Source: Gp6-AA40 sp035649635 (GTDB lineage Bacteria; Acidobacteriota; Vicinamibacteria; Vicinamibacterales; UBA2999). Taken from it: a stretch of DNA of 64,000 nt. Below, in pieces: positions 56,054-64,000 of the stretch. Position 1 is the first letter of the stretch; each line of letters opens with the position of its first letter. The notes beneath the pieces are model-generated. The model had not been told where the DNA came from, made no database searches, and worked only from the letters and a program-made list of their open reading frames with translations. The position numbers and the translations under genes were made by a program. Location: the NCBI GenBank assembly GCA_035649635.1, contig DASRJE010000221.1:148803-212802 (forward strand). Reading direction: 5' to 3'.

Positions 56054-58822
56054 TCAATCGTTGCGCAGCGCGACCATCGGAGGAATCCGAGAAGCCTTCC
56101 GGGCCGGGCCATAGCCAGCCAAGAGGGCGGCGCTCAGAAGGATTCCAACCGCCCCTGCCAGCGCGCCCGGGTCGTTGGGTTTGAGATCGAACAGAAACGA
56201 TTCCAGGAGCCGTGAAGTACCAAGAGCGATCGGTAGGCTGATCGCCAACCCGAGAGCGGCCAGCACACAGACTTCCCGCAGCACAAGCCAAATCACCGCT
56301 CTCCGTCGAGCCCCGAGGGCCACGCGGATTCCGATTTCGCTCGTGCGGCGAACAACGGCATACGCCATGCTCCCGTAGAGTCCGACGCAGGCAATCACCA
56401 GGGCCAGGACGGCAAACGCACTACACAGCCTGGCGAACACGATTTCCTGATTGATGGTCTGATCGATTTCAGCCGCCTGCGTCTTGACGTTCGTGACCGG
56501 CACACGCGAGTCGGCCTGATGCACAAGCGCGCGGACGGCGCTGACGTACCGCAACGGGTCACCGTCCGTTCGCAGCGCATATGTCAGCTGCTGGAGTCGC
56601 GGAAATGTGACCTGCGCATAAGGGATGTAGACCACCGGCGGAGTCTCTCCCTTGAGCCCGCCGTATCGGGCTGTTGCGGCGACGCCAATGATTTCCAGAT
56701 CTTGGGGAGCCCGTCCGTCCAGCCTGATCTGGCGGCCGATCGGATTGTCACTTCCGAAGTACGTTTTAGCGAAAAGATCGCTGACCACGGCCACCGGGAG
56801 GGTCTCGCGTCGATCGCGCTCATCGATCTCCCTGCCCAACAACATCGGGATCTGCATCGTCGTGAAGAACCCGGGACCCGTACCCAGGATGCGAGTGGCC
56901 GCTGCGAGCGCGCCATTCACTGAGATCGGAAGCTGCCTGCCGGCCCGAATGAGCGAGGCATGCGACAGCGTCGCCGCGCGGACGCCCGGCATGTCGGTCA
57001 GTTGGCGCCGCAGATCATCGTAAAAGATGATCGCCTCCGCCTCCGAACGTCCCGCCTGGGGAGCATTCACGTCGAACAACAACACGTTGTCCCGATTGAA
57101 GCCGACTTCGACCGAATGGAGATTCGACAAGGTGCGCACGAACAGACCGGCCCCGACCAGCAACAGCAAGGAAATGGCGATCTGCGCCACTACCAGCGCG
57201 TGCCTCAGGTTCACTCGGAGAAGGCCGTCACGCACACGGGCGCGGGGCTCGATGCCGATCGTGTCCTTGAGCGTGGGCATCAATGCCGGGCGCGTCGATT
57301 GAATCGCCGGGGCGAGGCCAAAGAGTATCCCGCACACCAGCGACAGCCCGGATGTGACGAACAGCACACGCCAGTTGAGTTCCGCGTGCAGGGTGAATCC
57401 TTCGCGTCCGTTGGCCAACAACTGCGTGAGGACATCGATGCCAACCGTCGCGATCAGGACGCCGAACGCGCCGCCCAGCGAGGCGAGAAGGACGCTTTCG
57501 GTCAACAACTGGCGTGCCACTCGAAGTCGTCCCGCCCCAATGCTCAGGCGCAGCGCGATCTCGCGTCGGCGTGCCGTTGCGCGCGCGAGCAACAGGTTCG
57601 CCGTATTCGCACACGCAATTGCCAGGATCAGACCCACCATCGCCAGGAGCACGTAGAGCGGCTGCGAGTAGCGGCGGCGAAGCGTGTCGAGTCCGCTCGC
57701 GCCCTCTTCGAGCCGCAGCACCGGAAGATTGGCGCGCTCGGCGTCGTTGGTCGCCGTCGTGGCGACCCATTCCCCGAACGGCCCGGCGAGCGCGATCTGA
57801 GCCTGGGCGAGCGTGACGCCAGGACGCAGGCGCCCCATCATCTGGACCCAGTAGTAGTTTTCGTCAAGATACGTGTTCGCGGCGCCAGGCTCGAAGAGCA
57901 GATTGGCGTGCATGGGGAGATAGACGTCGGGGTTCCTGCCGGGATCGACACCGAAGAACCCCGGTGGTGTCACACCCACGACCGTGAAAGCGATGTTGTT
58001 GATCAGAATCGGCTGTCCGATCGCGCTCGCGACGCTGCCAAACCGCCGCTGGCTATATCCCATGCCGAGCACCGCAACCGGCGTAGCGCCAGCGCGATCG
58101 TCGTCAGCAAGAATCAGGCGACCGGCGGCGGGCGACACGGCGAGCCCGCGGAAGAAGTCGCCGGACACATATTCGCCATCGGCCTGCTCGGCTTCGCCAT
58201 CGACCATCACGGTGACGGCTCGGGCCCGGTAATACGCAAAGATGCTGGACAGGACCTCGGCGGACGACTGCTGCAATCGCTCGAACGCCGGGAATGGGAA
58301 GATGCCTGCCCTCGCACCCGAAGCATCCCGGAAGACGCTGCCGTCGATTGAGTGCATCACGAACTCTGTTCCCCGCGACGCAGACTGGGAACCGAACGCA
58401 ATCGGCCGGCTGCGCCAGTTCACTTCGACCAGCGAAACGGGATCGAATACCGGCAACGCGCGCAGGAGGATTGCGTCCATGAAGCTGTAAATGGCCGCGT
58501 TAGCGCCGATCCCCAGTGCGATCGACAGCACGGCGGCGCCCGCAAATGTCGGACTCCTGAGCATCGTTCGCAGCGCGTAGCGCGCGTCTTGCGCGACCTG
58601 TTCGAGAAGGCTCCACGTCCAGAGAGCACGGGTGTCCTCTCGCAGCAACGCCATGTTGCCGAGATCACGGTGGGCAGCCCATGTCGCCTGGTCATCCGTC
58701 AACCCGTCGGCACGGCGTTCGTCGGCCTCCTCCTCGAGATGGAACTGGAGCTCCTGGCGAAGCTCCTCTTCCTTTCGCCATCGCTGCAACCACCAGGTCA
58801 ACTTTCGCAGGACCGAATTCAC
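56054..58822 (-). CDS. ADOP-type MacB/FtsX permease
   Basis: About 922 residues of the acidobacterial duplicated orphan permease type. An N-terminal cytoplasmic segment (RKEEELRQELQFHLEEEADE) is followed by the first transmembrane helix near SPTFAGAAVLSIALGIGANAAIYSF, a MacB-like periplasmic core domain, a three-helix FtsX core, a second core domain and a second FtsX core ending near the C terminus (ASRIPPMVALRND). No ATPase gene adjoins. The start is a GTG with a GGAG ribosome site one base after the PadR stop. Confidence 0.88.
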   Translation of the reverse strand: MNSVLRKLTWWLQRWRKEEELRQELQFHLEEEADERRADGLTDDQATWAAHRDLGNMALLREDTRALWTWSLLEQVAQDARYALRTMLRSPTFAGAAVLSIALGIGANAAIYSFMDAILLRALPVFDPVSLVEVNWRSRPIAFGSQSASRGTEFVMHSIDGSVFRDASGARAGIFPFPAFERLQQSSAEVLSSIFAYYRARAVTVMVDGEAEQADGEYVSGDFFRGLAVSPAAGRLILADDDRAGATPVAVLGMGYSQRRFGSVASAIGQPILINNIAFTVVGVTPPGFFGVDPGRNPDVYLPMHANLLFEPGAANTYLDENYYWVQMMGRLRPGVTLAQAQIALAGPFGEWVATTATNDAERANLPVLRLEEGASGLDTLRRRYSQPLYVLLAMVGLILAIACANTANLLLARATARRREIALRLSIGAGRLRVARQLLTESVLLASLGGAFGVLIATVGIDVLTQLLANGREGFTLHAELNWRVLFVTSGLSLVCGILFGLAPAIQSTRPALMPTLKDTIGIEPRARVRDGLLRVNLRHALVVAQIAISLLLLVGAGLFVRTLSNLHSVEVGFNRDNVLLFDVNAPQAGRSEAEAIIFYDDLRRQLTDMPGVRAATLSHASLIRAGRQLPISVNGALAAATRILGTGPGFFTTMQIPMLLGREIDERDRRETLPVAVVSDLFAKTYFGSDNPIGRQIRLDGRAPQDLEIIGVAATARYGGLKGETPPVVYIPYAQVTFPRLQQLTYALRTDGDPLRYVSAVRALVHQADSRVPVTNVKTQAAEIDQTINQEIVFARLCSAFAVLALVIACVGLYGSMAYAVVRRTSEIGIRVALGARRRAVIWLVLREVCVLAALGLAISLPIALGTSRLLESFLFDLKPNDPGALAGAVGILLSAALLAGYGPARKASRIPPMVALRND

Positions 58823-58823
58823 G

Positions 58824-59171
58824 TCACTCCTCACTCGGATTCAGGAGCAAGCCCATCGCGCGGGCAAAGGCGTTCCATTTCGATTGCTCGCTGACCAGTT
58901 GTTTTCGTCCCCGTGCCGTAATCCTGTAATAGCGGGCGCGCTTGCCCTTCTCGGACCGTTCCCAGGAGGCGTCGATCCAGCCATTCGCTTCGAGCCGATA
59001 GAGCGCGGGATAGAGCGAGCCTGTTTCCACCTGCAACAGGTCTTCCGATGTCCGTTGAATGTGTTTAGAGATCGCGTGCCCGTGACTCGGTCCTGGCAGC
59101 AGCGTTCGCAGAATCAGGAGATCGAGCGTTCCGCGCAGCAGCTCGACGCGCGCCGGTGGCTTCTGAGGCAT
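58824..59171 (-). CDS. PadR-family transcriptional regulator (1)
   Basis: A 115-residue winged-helix PadR protein: LLRGTLDLLILRTLLPGPSHGHAISKHI with the recognition half TGSLYPALYRLEANGWIDASWE and the C-terminal TARGRKQL. It starts at 59171, 4 bases from a concentric palindromic operator (59175-59210), so it is probably self-controlled. The stop is one base upstream of the ADOP GTG, so the two are co-translated. It is divergent from a second PadR gene. Confidence 0.93.
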   Translation of the reverse strand: MPQKPPARVELLRGTLDLLILRTLLPGPSHGHAISKHIQRTSEDLLQVETGSLYPALYRLEANGWIDASWERSEKGKRARYYRITARGRKQLVSEQSKWNAFARAMGLLLNPSEE

Positions 59172-59174
59172 TGA

Positions 59175-59210
59175 GTAGGAACTCTACATAATATTGTGTA
59201 GAAAGTCTAC
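59175..59210. promoter_or_regulatory. PadR operator 1 (concentric palindromes)
   Basis: Outer arms GTAG/CTAC and inner arms TCTACA/TGTAGA share the same centre. An AT-rich TAATATT core, possibly a -10 box, lies in the middle. It sits directly upstream of the minus-strand PadR gene. Confidence 0.7.
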
Positions 59211-59283
59211 GCACGGCGGCACGGTCGAGGCCCGGGTCCTGATCGTTTTTTGGATCCGGGCTAAGAGACAACGACTTGTGGTA

Positions 59284-59322
59284 GTAGACGCCCGACTACC
59301 ATGGTGGTAGATTGTCGTCTAC
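59284..59322. promoter_or_regulatory. PadR operator 2 (concentric palindromes)
   Basis: Outer arms GTAGACG/CGTCTAC and inner arms CTACC/GGTAG share the exact same centre. It ends two bases before the ATG of the plus-strand PadR gene. Confidence 0.75.
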
Positions 59323-59324
59323 CT

Positions 59325-59666
59325 ATGGCGCGGACACGTCCACATCGACTCGAGTTGCTGCAGGGCACGCTCGACCTGCTCATTCTGCGGACGCTGCAGT
59401 GGGGTCCGCAGCATGGCCACGGTATCAGCGTCGCGATTCGAACCAGCTCGCACGATGTGCTGCATATCGATCACGGGTCCCTCTACCCCGCCCTCCATCG
59501 GCTGGAGCGACAAGGGTGGGTGGAGGCGGAGTGGAAAACGACGGAGAACAAGCAGCGAGCGAAGTACTACCGCTTGACGGCGGCCGGCCGCCGTCAGGTG
59601 CAAGCCGAACGTGACCGTTGGGCACGCCTGACCGAAGCGATCGGGCGCGTGCTCGACCCCGCCTGA
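59325..59666 (+). CDS. PadR-family transcriptional regulator (2)
   Basis: A 113-residue PadR protein (LELLQGTLDLLILRTLQWGPQHGHGI, recognition half HGSLYPALHRLERQGWVEAEW, TAAGRRQVQAERDRW). The ATG at 59325 follows directly on operator 2. The ADOP gene starts 11 bases after the stop. It is a paralogue of the other two PadR proteins in the window and probably controls its own permease. Confidence 0.93.
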   Translation: MARTRPHRLELLQGTLDLLILRTLQWGPQHGHGISVAIRTSSHDVLHIDHGSLYPALHRLERQGWVEAEWKTTENKQRAKYYRLTAAGRRQVQAERDRWARLTEAIGRVLDPA

Positions 59667-59677
59667 AGGACCAGCCG

Positions 59678-62380
59678 ATGACCTGGCGCCGTCCGTGGAC
59701 TCCGCTGCGTCGCCTCCTGCTCTGGCGGGCGCAGGAGGATCTCGATCTGGACGACGAACTGGCGTTTCACCTGGCGGAGGAGACCAGGCTCAGGATCGAT
59801 CGCGGCGCCTCGCCCGCGGATGCGGCGCGCGGCGCCCGCCTGGCGTTCGGAAACGTCACCGTCGCGAAGGAAGCCACGCGCGGCGTGTGGGTGTCCGGCG
59901 CGATGGAGCGACTGCGGCAGGATCTGCGATCGGGAGTCCGCATCGTAACAAACGCACCCGTCCTCCTGCTATCGGCAGTGACCCTGGTGGCGCTCGTGAT
60001 CGGGGGCAACACCACCGTCTATTCCATTGCTCACGCCATCCTGAGCAAGCCCGCGCCAGGCATTCCTGCGGACAATCTGACGACACTGTCCTGGGTCCGG
60101 GATGATGGCTTCGTCGAACCCGAAACGACCTACGCGAACTATCTCGATCTGGCGGCGCACAGCCGGTCGCTCGGTCCGATGCTGGCGCAACAGTACCTTC
60201 GGGTTGCGCTCGGCCATGAAAACGGCAGTTATGGACTCTGGGCGGCGGCGGTCTCGACCAACTACTTCCAGACGCTCCGGGTCCCGATCCCGCTCGGACG
60301 CAGCTTCACAGAGGACGAGAATCAGAGTGCGACGTCCGGACTGGTCGTCGTGATCAGCGACCGCGCGTGGCGAGAGTACTTCGCCGCGGCATCGTCGGTG
60401 ATTGGTGCGGCTGTGCTCGTGAATGGCATGCCGGGCACGATCATCGGCGTCACCGCTCCGGATTTTCGCGGCACCCAACTGGCGCCGTCAGTGGATGTGT
60501 GGGTCCCGATCGTCCCGTTTGCGCGAGCCACAAATGGCGCCCCGCTCTCAGGCCGGGGCACAGAGGCGGAGTTGCCGTTTGTCGGCAGCTTTGTCGGCGT
60601 TCTGGCGCAAGTGCGGAGAGATGCGTCGCTGACCCAGGCACGCGCCGAGCTCACGACGCTGTGGCAACGGCTGCAGGCGCAGTACGGGACCGTACCCCAA
60701 AATCGCTCGGTGCTGCTTCTTCCGTACGCAGCTACGGCTGGCGGCAATGGCCCGCTCTCCACCCAGGGCACGACGTTCCTGGCCATCTTCTCAGTGATCA
60801 CAGTGCTCACATTGATGATCGTGTGCGCCAACGTGGCTAACCTCTTGCTCGGTCGCGCCACCGTGCGGCAACGCGAGTTGGCCTTGCGACAATCGCTGGG
60901 CGCATCCCGGATCCGCATAGTTCGGATGCTGCTGGCCGAGGGCCTCGTGATTGCAGTGCTGGCCTGCGTCGCGGCGTACATCTTTGCGCGGTGGATGTCG
61001 AGCGTCGTCGCCGGCCTCGTGACGCCCATGGTGCCACCGGCGGTGGCGCAGGTGATCACGCTGCCTGATTGGACCGTGGCGGGCTACGCCCTGATGCTGG
61101 CGCTCGGCAGCATGGTGTTCTTCACCCTCGCGCCTGCCGCGCGTGCGTGGAAGCAGCCATTGCTCCCATGGCTGAAGGCCGGCGAGCAGGGCGTCGCACC
61201 AGGACGTTCGCGCCTGTCGAGCGGCCTCGTCGTCCTGCAGCTGGCACTCGCCGTCCTGTTGATTACGAGCGCAGGCCTCGCGTCTCGCTCAATTGTCCTG
61301 TTTGCCACGACCGATCTCGGCTTCGACAGCAGGTCCATTCTTCTGGCCACTGTCAACACGGGTGGCGGCGCTGCCGACCCGCAAGCGAGCGCCACGTTAC
61401 TGGAACGACTCCGAGTGCGACTGCAGGCTGTTCCCGGCATCGAAGGCGTGTCGTACTCATGGAGTGGTCAGCGCGCGAACGTTCGGGCCGACGCACTTGG
61501 AGCCGGGGCCGTGGGCGACTCCCTCGTCACCAACGTCAACTACATCGGTCCCGATTATCTGCGCGTGTACGGCGTGATGCCGCTTGCCGGCCGCGAGCTC
61601 GGGTTCGAGGACGGGCATGCGATCACGCCCGCCGTCGTCACGCAACGCCTCGCGCAACGACTGTGGCCTGGTCAGCCCGCAATCGGTCGGCGCCTGTTCG
61701 TGGGCCCGCAACGACAGAGAGAAGCGGAGATCGTCGGTGTCGCACCCGATGTGTACTTCAACGGCAATCGGCTCAACGGCAACCCGCAAACGGGGAACGT
61801 CTACGTGCTGCTTCCCTCGTCACAAGGGCTGCGCGATCCGGGTGAGAGGACGTTGTCCCTCCGATATCAGGGCCGGCTCGACGTCGTAGCGCCCGCGATC
61901 AGTCGGGCGATTCGTAACGAGGATCCTCGCGTGCCGCTGGTGAGACTGCGTACATACGAGGCGGAGCTCGAAGCAGACTTCTGGCCCGTCCGCGCGTTGA
62001 TGACGCTGCTGACAATGTTTGCGCTGATGTCGCTGATCGTGGCGGTCGTCGGTCAATACGCCGTCATTGCGTTCGACATGCGCCGTCGTGTTCGTGAATT
62101 TGGCGTGCGCATCGCACTTGGGGCCTCGTCGCGCCAGATCCTGACGGCCGTGCTCACGGAAGGATTCCGCCTGACGGCGTTCGGGCTTGCGATCGGCTTT
62201 GGCTTGAGCGTCCTCACCGGCGCCGGTCTGAGCCGAGCACTTTACGGCATCACACCGACCGATCCTCTGACGTATGGGAGCGTCCTCCTGCTCCTGTCAG
62301 TGATCTCGCTAGCAGCCTGCTCTCTGCCTGCGGTACGCGCTTCGAGGGTGAATCCAATTTCGACCCTGAGACAAGAATGA
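59678..62380 (+). CDS. ADOP-type MacB/FtsX permease (2)
   Basis: About 900 residues with the ADOP architecture: cytoplasmic N-terminal helix pair (EDLDLDDELAFHLAEETRLR), first membrane helix near APVLLLSAVTLVALVIGG, two MacB-like periplasmic domains, and two FtsX cores (LTLMIVCANVANLLLGRATVRQRELALRQSLGASR; LIVAVVGQYAVIAFDMRRRVREFGVRIALGASS). The GAAGGA ribosome site lies 7 bases before the ATG at 59678. It is followed four bases later by a DoxX-like gene. No ATPase is nearby. Confidence 0.88.
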   Translation: MTWRRPWTPLRRLLLWRAQEDLDLDDELAFHLAEETRLRIDRGASPADAARGARLAFGNVTVAKEATRGVWVSGAMERLRQDLRSGVRIVTNAPVLLLSAVTLVALVIGGNTTVYSIAHAILSKPAPGIPADNLTTLSWVRDDGFVEPETTYANYLDLAAHSRSLGPMLAQQYLRVALGHENGSYGLWAAAVSTNYFQTLRVPIPLGRSFTEDENQSATSGLVVVISDRAWREYFAAASSVIGAAVLVNGMPGTIIGVTAPDFRGTQLAPSVDVWVPIVPFARATNGAPLSGRGTEAELPFVGSFVGVLAQVRRDASLTQARAELTTLWQRLQAQYGTVPQNRSVLLLPYAATAGGNGPLSTQGTTFLAIFSVITVLTLMIVCANVANLLLGRATVRQRELALRQSLGASRIRIVRMLLAEGLVIAVLACVAAYIFARWMSSVVAGLVTPMVPPAVAQVITLPDWTVAGYALMLALGSMVFFTLAPAARAWKQPLLPWLKAGEQGVAPGRSRLSSGLVVLQLALAVLLITSAGLASRSIVLFATTDLGFDSRSILLATVNTGGGAADPQASATLLERLRVRLQAVPGIEGVSYSWSGQRANVRADALGAGAVGDSLVTNVNYIGPDYLRVYGVMPLAGRELGFEDGHAITPAVVTQRLAQRLWPGQPAIGRRLFVGPQRQREAEIVGVAPDVYFNGNRLNGNPQTGNVYVLLPSSQGLRDPGERTLSLRYQGRLDVVAPAISRAIRNEDPRVPLVRLRTYEAELEADFWPVRALMTLLTMFALMSLIVAVVGQYAVIAFDMRRRVREFGVRIALGASSRQILTAVLTEGFRLTAFGLAIGFGLSVLTGAGLSRALYGITPTDPLTYGSVLLLLSVISLAACSLPAVRASRVNPISTLRQE

Positions 62381-62384
62381 GCAC

Positions 62385-62762
62385 ATGTTTGAGCTGGAAG
62401 AAAGCCCGTCCGCTGCATCGACGCTAGGCCGCGTCGCTCGAATCTTGCCCCGCGTCGGCCTGTCGCTGCTCTTCGTCGTCATCGGCTATACGAAGTTCAA
62501 TGACGACCCAAACGGAGAGTGGTACCGGATTTTCGAACAAATCGGGATTGGGCAATGGTTTCGCTATGCGACGGGCATCATCCAAGTGGCTGGCGGCGCC
62601 TTGATGCTCTTCCGCCGCTCTCTGGTGATCGGTGCAGCCCTGTTGGCGTGCACGATGGTGGGCGCGGCGTGCGTCGATTTGTTTCTCCTCGGTTCGCCGC
62701 TGGTCATCGCCCCTCTGATGCTCCTCTTTTTGATCGCAGTGGTATGGGTCACCTCAGAATGA
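62385..62762 (+). CDS. DoxX-like small integral membrane protein
   Basis: A 125-residue protein with about four transmembrane helices (residues 22-38, 60-76, 80-95 and 105-122). A sequence resembling the DoxX family (LFVVIGYTKFNDDPNGEW in the first loop) is seen. Members are implicated in redox control of the membrane or terminal oxidase function. It overlaps no gene but is probably transcribed with the ADOP upstream. Confidence 0.72.
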   Translation: MFELEESPSAASTLGRVARILPRVGLSLLFVVIGYTKFNDDPNGEWYRIFEQIGIGQWFRYATGIIQVAGGALMLFRRSLVIGAALLACTMVGAACVDLFLLGSPLVIAPLMLLFLIAVVWVTSE

Positions 62763-62781
62763 GATCCACGGCGTCAGCCAT

Positions 62782-62835
62782 TCTAGTTGACAATCTACCC
62801 GAGCCATCCTAGGCTCTGGTAGAACGTCCACTAGA
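62782..62835. promoter_or_regulatory. PadR operator 3 (concentric palindromes)
   Basis: Outer arms TCTAGTtGAC/GTCcACTAGA and inner arms CTACCcGAGCC/GGCTCtGGTAG share the exact same centre at 62808-62809. It ends three bases before the third PadR start codon. Confidence 0.78.
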
Positions 62836-62838
62836 GTC

Positions 62839-63189
62839 ATGCCAGACCCGCGCCCGATGCCGTTGCTCCAGGGCACCCTGGACATGCTGATCCTTCAGAT
62901 GCTGGTTTTTGGTCCACGACACGGACACGGCATCGCGGTGTCGATCCAGCGCACATCGGACGATGACCTTCTCGTCGATCACGGCTCGTTATACCCCGCG
63001 CTCCAGCGGCTGGAGGACCAGGGCCTCATCAAGTCGACATGGGGAACTTCGGAGCTGAATCGCCGGGCGCGCTTCTATGAGCTGACGCGCAAAGGTCGCA
63101 AGAAGCTCACGTCTGAAACCGGGAAATGGGAGCGCATGGTCCGTGCGATCAGCCGCGTGCTGCAGCATCCGCAAGAGGAGGAAACCTGA
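62839..63189 (+). CDS. PadR-family transcriptional regulator (3)
   Basis: A 116-residue PadR protein (MPLLQGTLDMLILQMLVFGPRHGHGI, recognition half HGSLYPALQRLEDQGLIKSTW, TRKGRKKLTSETGKW). It starts directly after operator 3 and is followed one base later by an ADOP gene. Third of the paralogous PadR-ADOP pairs. Confidence 0.93.
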   Translation: MPDPRPMPLLQGTLDMLILQMLVFGPRHGHGIAVSIQRTSDDDLLVDHGSLYPALQRLEDQGLIKSTWGTSELNRRARFYELTRKGRKKLTSETGKWERMVRAISRVLQHPQEEET

Positions 63190-63190
63190 C

Positions 63191-64000
63191 ATGTTCGGAC
63201 GTCGGCGCCGGCGTCTGGATGAGGAAATCGAATCCCATCTCGCCGAGGAGACGGCAGACAACATCGCTCGCGGCATGGACGCCGTGACAGCGCGCCACGC
63301 CGCCCTGCGAACATTCGGAAACGTGGAGGCCGCCAAAGAGCAGCTCCGCGCTCTCGACCCGATGTACTGGCTCGACACACTGTGGCAGGACGTCCGCCTC
63401 GCCTGCCGGCAGATCGCGCGCCATCGATGGATCAGCCTGACCACGGTCGCCACGCTCACGGTCGGCATCGCGGTAAATGTCAGCGTGTTCAGTTTGCTGA
63501 ATGGGTTGCTGCTGCGCGCCTGGGTGCACAGCGAGCCTGAGACCTTCGTCAGCGTTCTCCCACGCTTCAGCGGAGACTTTCGTCTTCGCCACTCCGACTA
63601 CGCGTCGATGTCTCAACCCGACTACGTGAGATACCGTGACCTGGCCTCGTCGCTGGAGTCGCTGGCCGCGTATCGGCTGGTGACGGTCACGCTGAGCGAT
63701 GCTGACTCCGGCAGCATCCGCGGAGGCCTGATCTCCTGCAATCTGTTCGACACGGTCAGGCCCGGGCCGCCGATTCTGGGCCGGTACCTCACCGCACGTG
63801 AATGTGTGATGCCGACGCAGGCGGCCGTGACGGTGCTTAGCGAGACGGTCTGGCGTGCGCGTTTCACTGCCGACTCACGCATAGTCGGGCGCATCGTCCA
63901 TCTGAACCGCGTGCCCTTCACGGTTGTGGGTGTCGCGCCAGATTTCACGCTGTCTTTGACCAAGGGACCGGCGGATGCCGGAGCCGTCGTGTGGGTTCCC
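63191..64000 (+). CDS. ADOP-type MacB/FtsX permease (3), N-terminal part, runs off right edge
   Basis: The ATG at 63191 opens a frame of 270 codons to the window end. It shows the ADOP N-terminal region (RRRRRLDEEIESHLAEETADNI), the TFGNVEAAKEQ segment and the first membrane helix (ISLTTVATLTVGIAVNVSVFSLLNGLLLRA). The beginning of a MacB-like core domain (QPDYVRYRDLASSLESLAAYR, FTVVGVAPDF) follows. The rest lies outside the window; by comparison with its paralogues about 600 residues are missing. Confidence 0.87.
   Translation, partial: MFGRRRRRLDEEIESHLAEETADNIARGMDAVTARHAALRTFGNVEAAKEQLRALDPMYWLDTLWQDVRLACRQIARHRWISLTTVATLTVGIAVNVSVFSLLNGLLLRAWVHSEPETFVSVLPRFSGDFRLRHSDYASMSQPDYVRYRDLASSLESLAAYRLVTVTLSDADSGSIRGGLISCNLFDTVRPGPPILGRYLTARECVMPTQAAVTVLSETVWRARFTADSRIVGRIVHLNRVPFTVVGVAPDFTLSLTKGPADAGAVVWVP

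Noticed and set aside
56960..58351. 463-codon open frame antisense to the first ADOP permease
   Set aside because: Composition is Arg/Gln-rich as expected for a shadow frame; the opposite strand has a convincing permease.

Overview
This 64 kb window is GC-rich, densely coding bacterial chromosome. It has no gene-free stretch over 300 bases, no rRNA, no transposase and no CRISPR array, and I saw no tRNA. The gene content points to Acidobacteriota, probably a soil Vicinamibacteria-type lineage. The pointers are three PadR-regulated ADOP-type MacB/FtsX permeases, a BlaI-controlled M56 peptidase fused to a TIGR03435-like domain, HpnCDE squalene synthesis, an E1 alpha-beta fusion, a PQQ alcohol dehydrogenase and many extracellular hydrolases. 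Taxonomy is inferred from families, not from a marker gene.

Layout. 1-14.2 kb is housekeeping: thiI (partial), the hpnC-hpnD-hpnE operon with a cobalamin adenosyltransferase, mutY-mutT, ygfZ, an exported alpha/beta hydrolase, and a tightly packed panB-panC-P1 peptidase-symporter-tartrate/malate dehydrogenase run. 14.2-18.5 kb (minus strand) holds exported enzymes (Tat-dependent HAD dehalogenase, cupin, double VOC protein), a tannase remnant and a TrmN6-like methyltransferase. 18.5-25.4 kb has a fused 2-oxoacid dehydrogenase E1, an FHA protein, an MBL hydrolase, a degenerate receiver, a membrane pseudokinase with a small partner, an SDR enzyme and a degenerate malate-dehydrogenase homologue. 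25.6-37.5 kb carries an M28 peptidase, an ECF sigma factor, two CNNM/CorC proteins, the lpd-E2-lipB operon that plausibly completes the E1 complex, an NtrC-type regulator whose receiver carries Glu at the phosphorylation site, HU, queF and an Smr protein.

37.6-43.3 kb is a two-gene island: a SNF2-type helicase overlapping an Eco57I-type adenine methyltransferase. It resembles the drmD-drmMI half of class 1 DISARM but has no drmA, drmB or drmC beside it, and is the best candidate for an unusual defence system. A GxxExxY remnant follows. 43.5-53 kb holds an esterase, a Cof phosphatase, sucA-sucB, a double FKBP isomerase, an HAD phosphatase with a DUF2277 protein, and a XoxF-like quinoprotein dehydrogenase. 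53-64 kb is regulatory and membrane-rich: a Cys-rich protein, blaI-M56, and three PadR-ADOP pairs with concentric palindromic operators.

The window is also rich in short repeats placed at gene boundaries or inside reading frames: (i) three CCCCGGGGGT-ATTT palindromes overlapping translation starts; (ii) arrays of heptanucleotide (one octanucleotide) units at seven loci, three of them translated; (iii) a 94-95 bp element with 13-bp inverted ends, one copy in frame inside the helicase, one abutting sucA, and a one-ended copy before the MBL gene; (iv) tandem 34-36 bp repeats and a long 18-bp-stem hairpin; (v) small GC hairpins at most convergent gene ends, which look like terminators.
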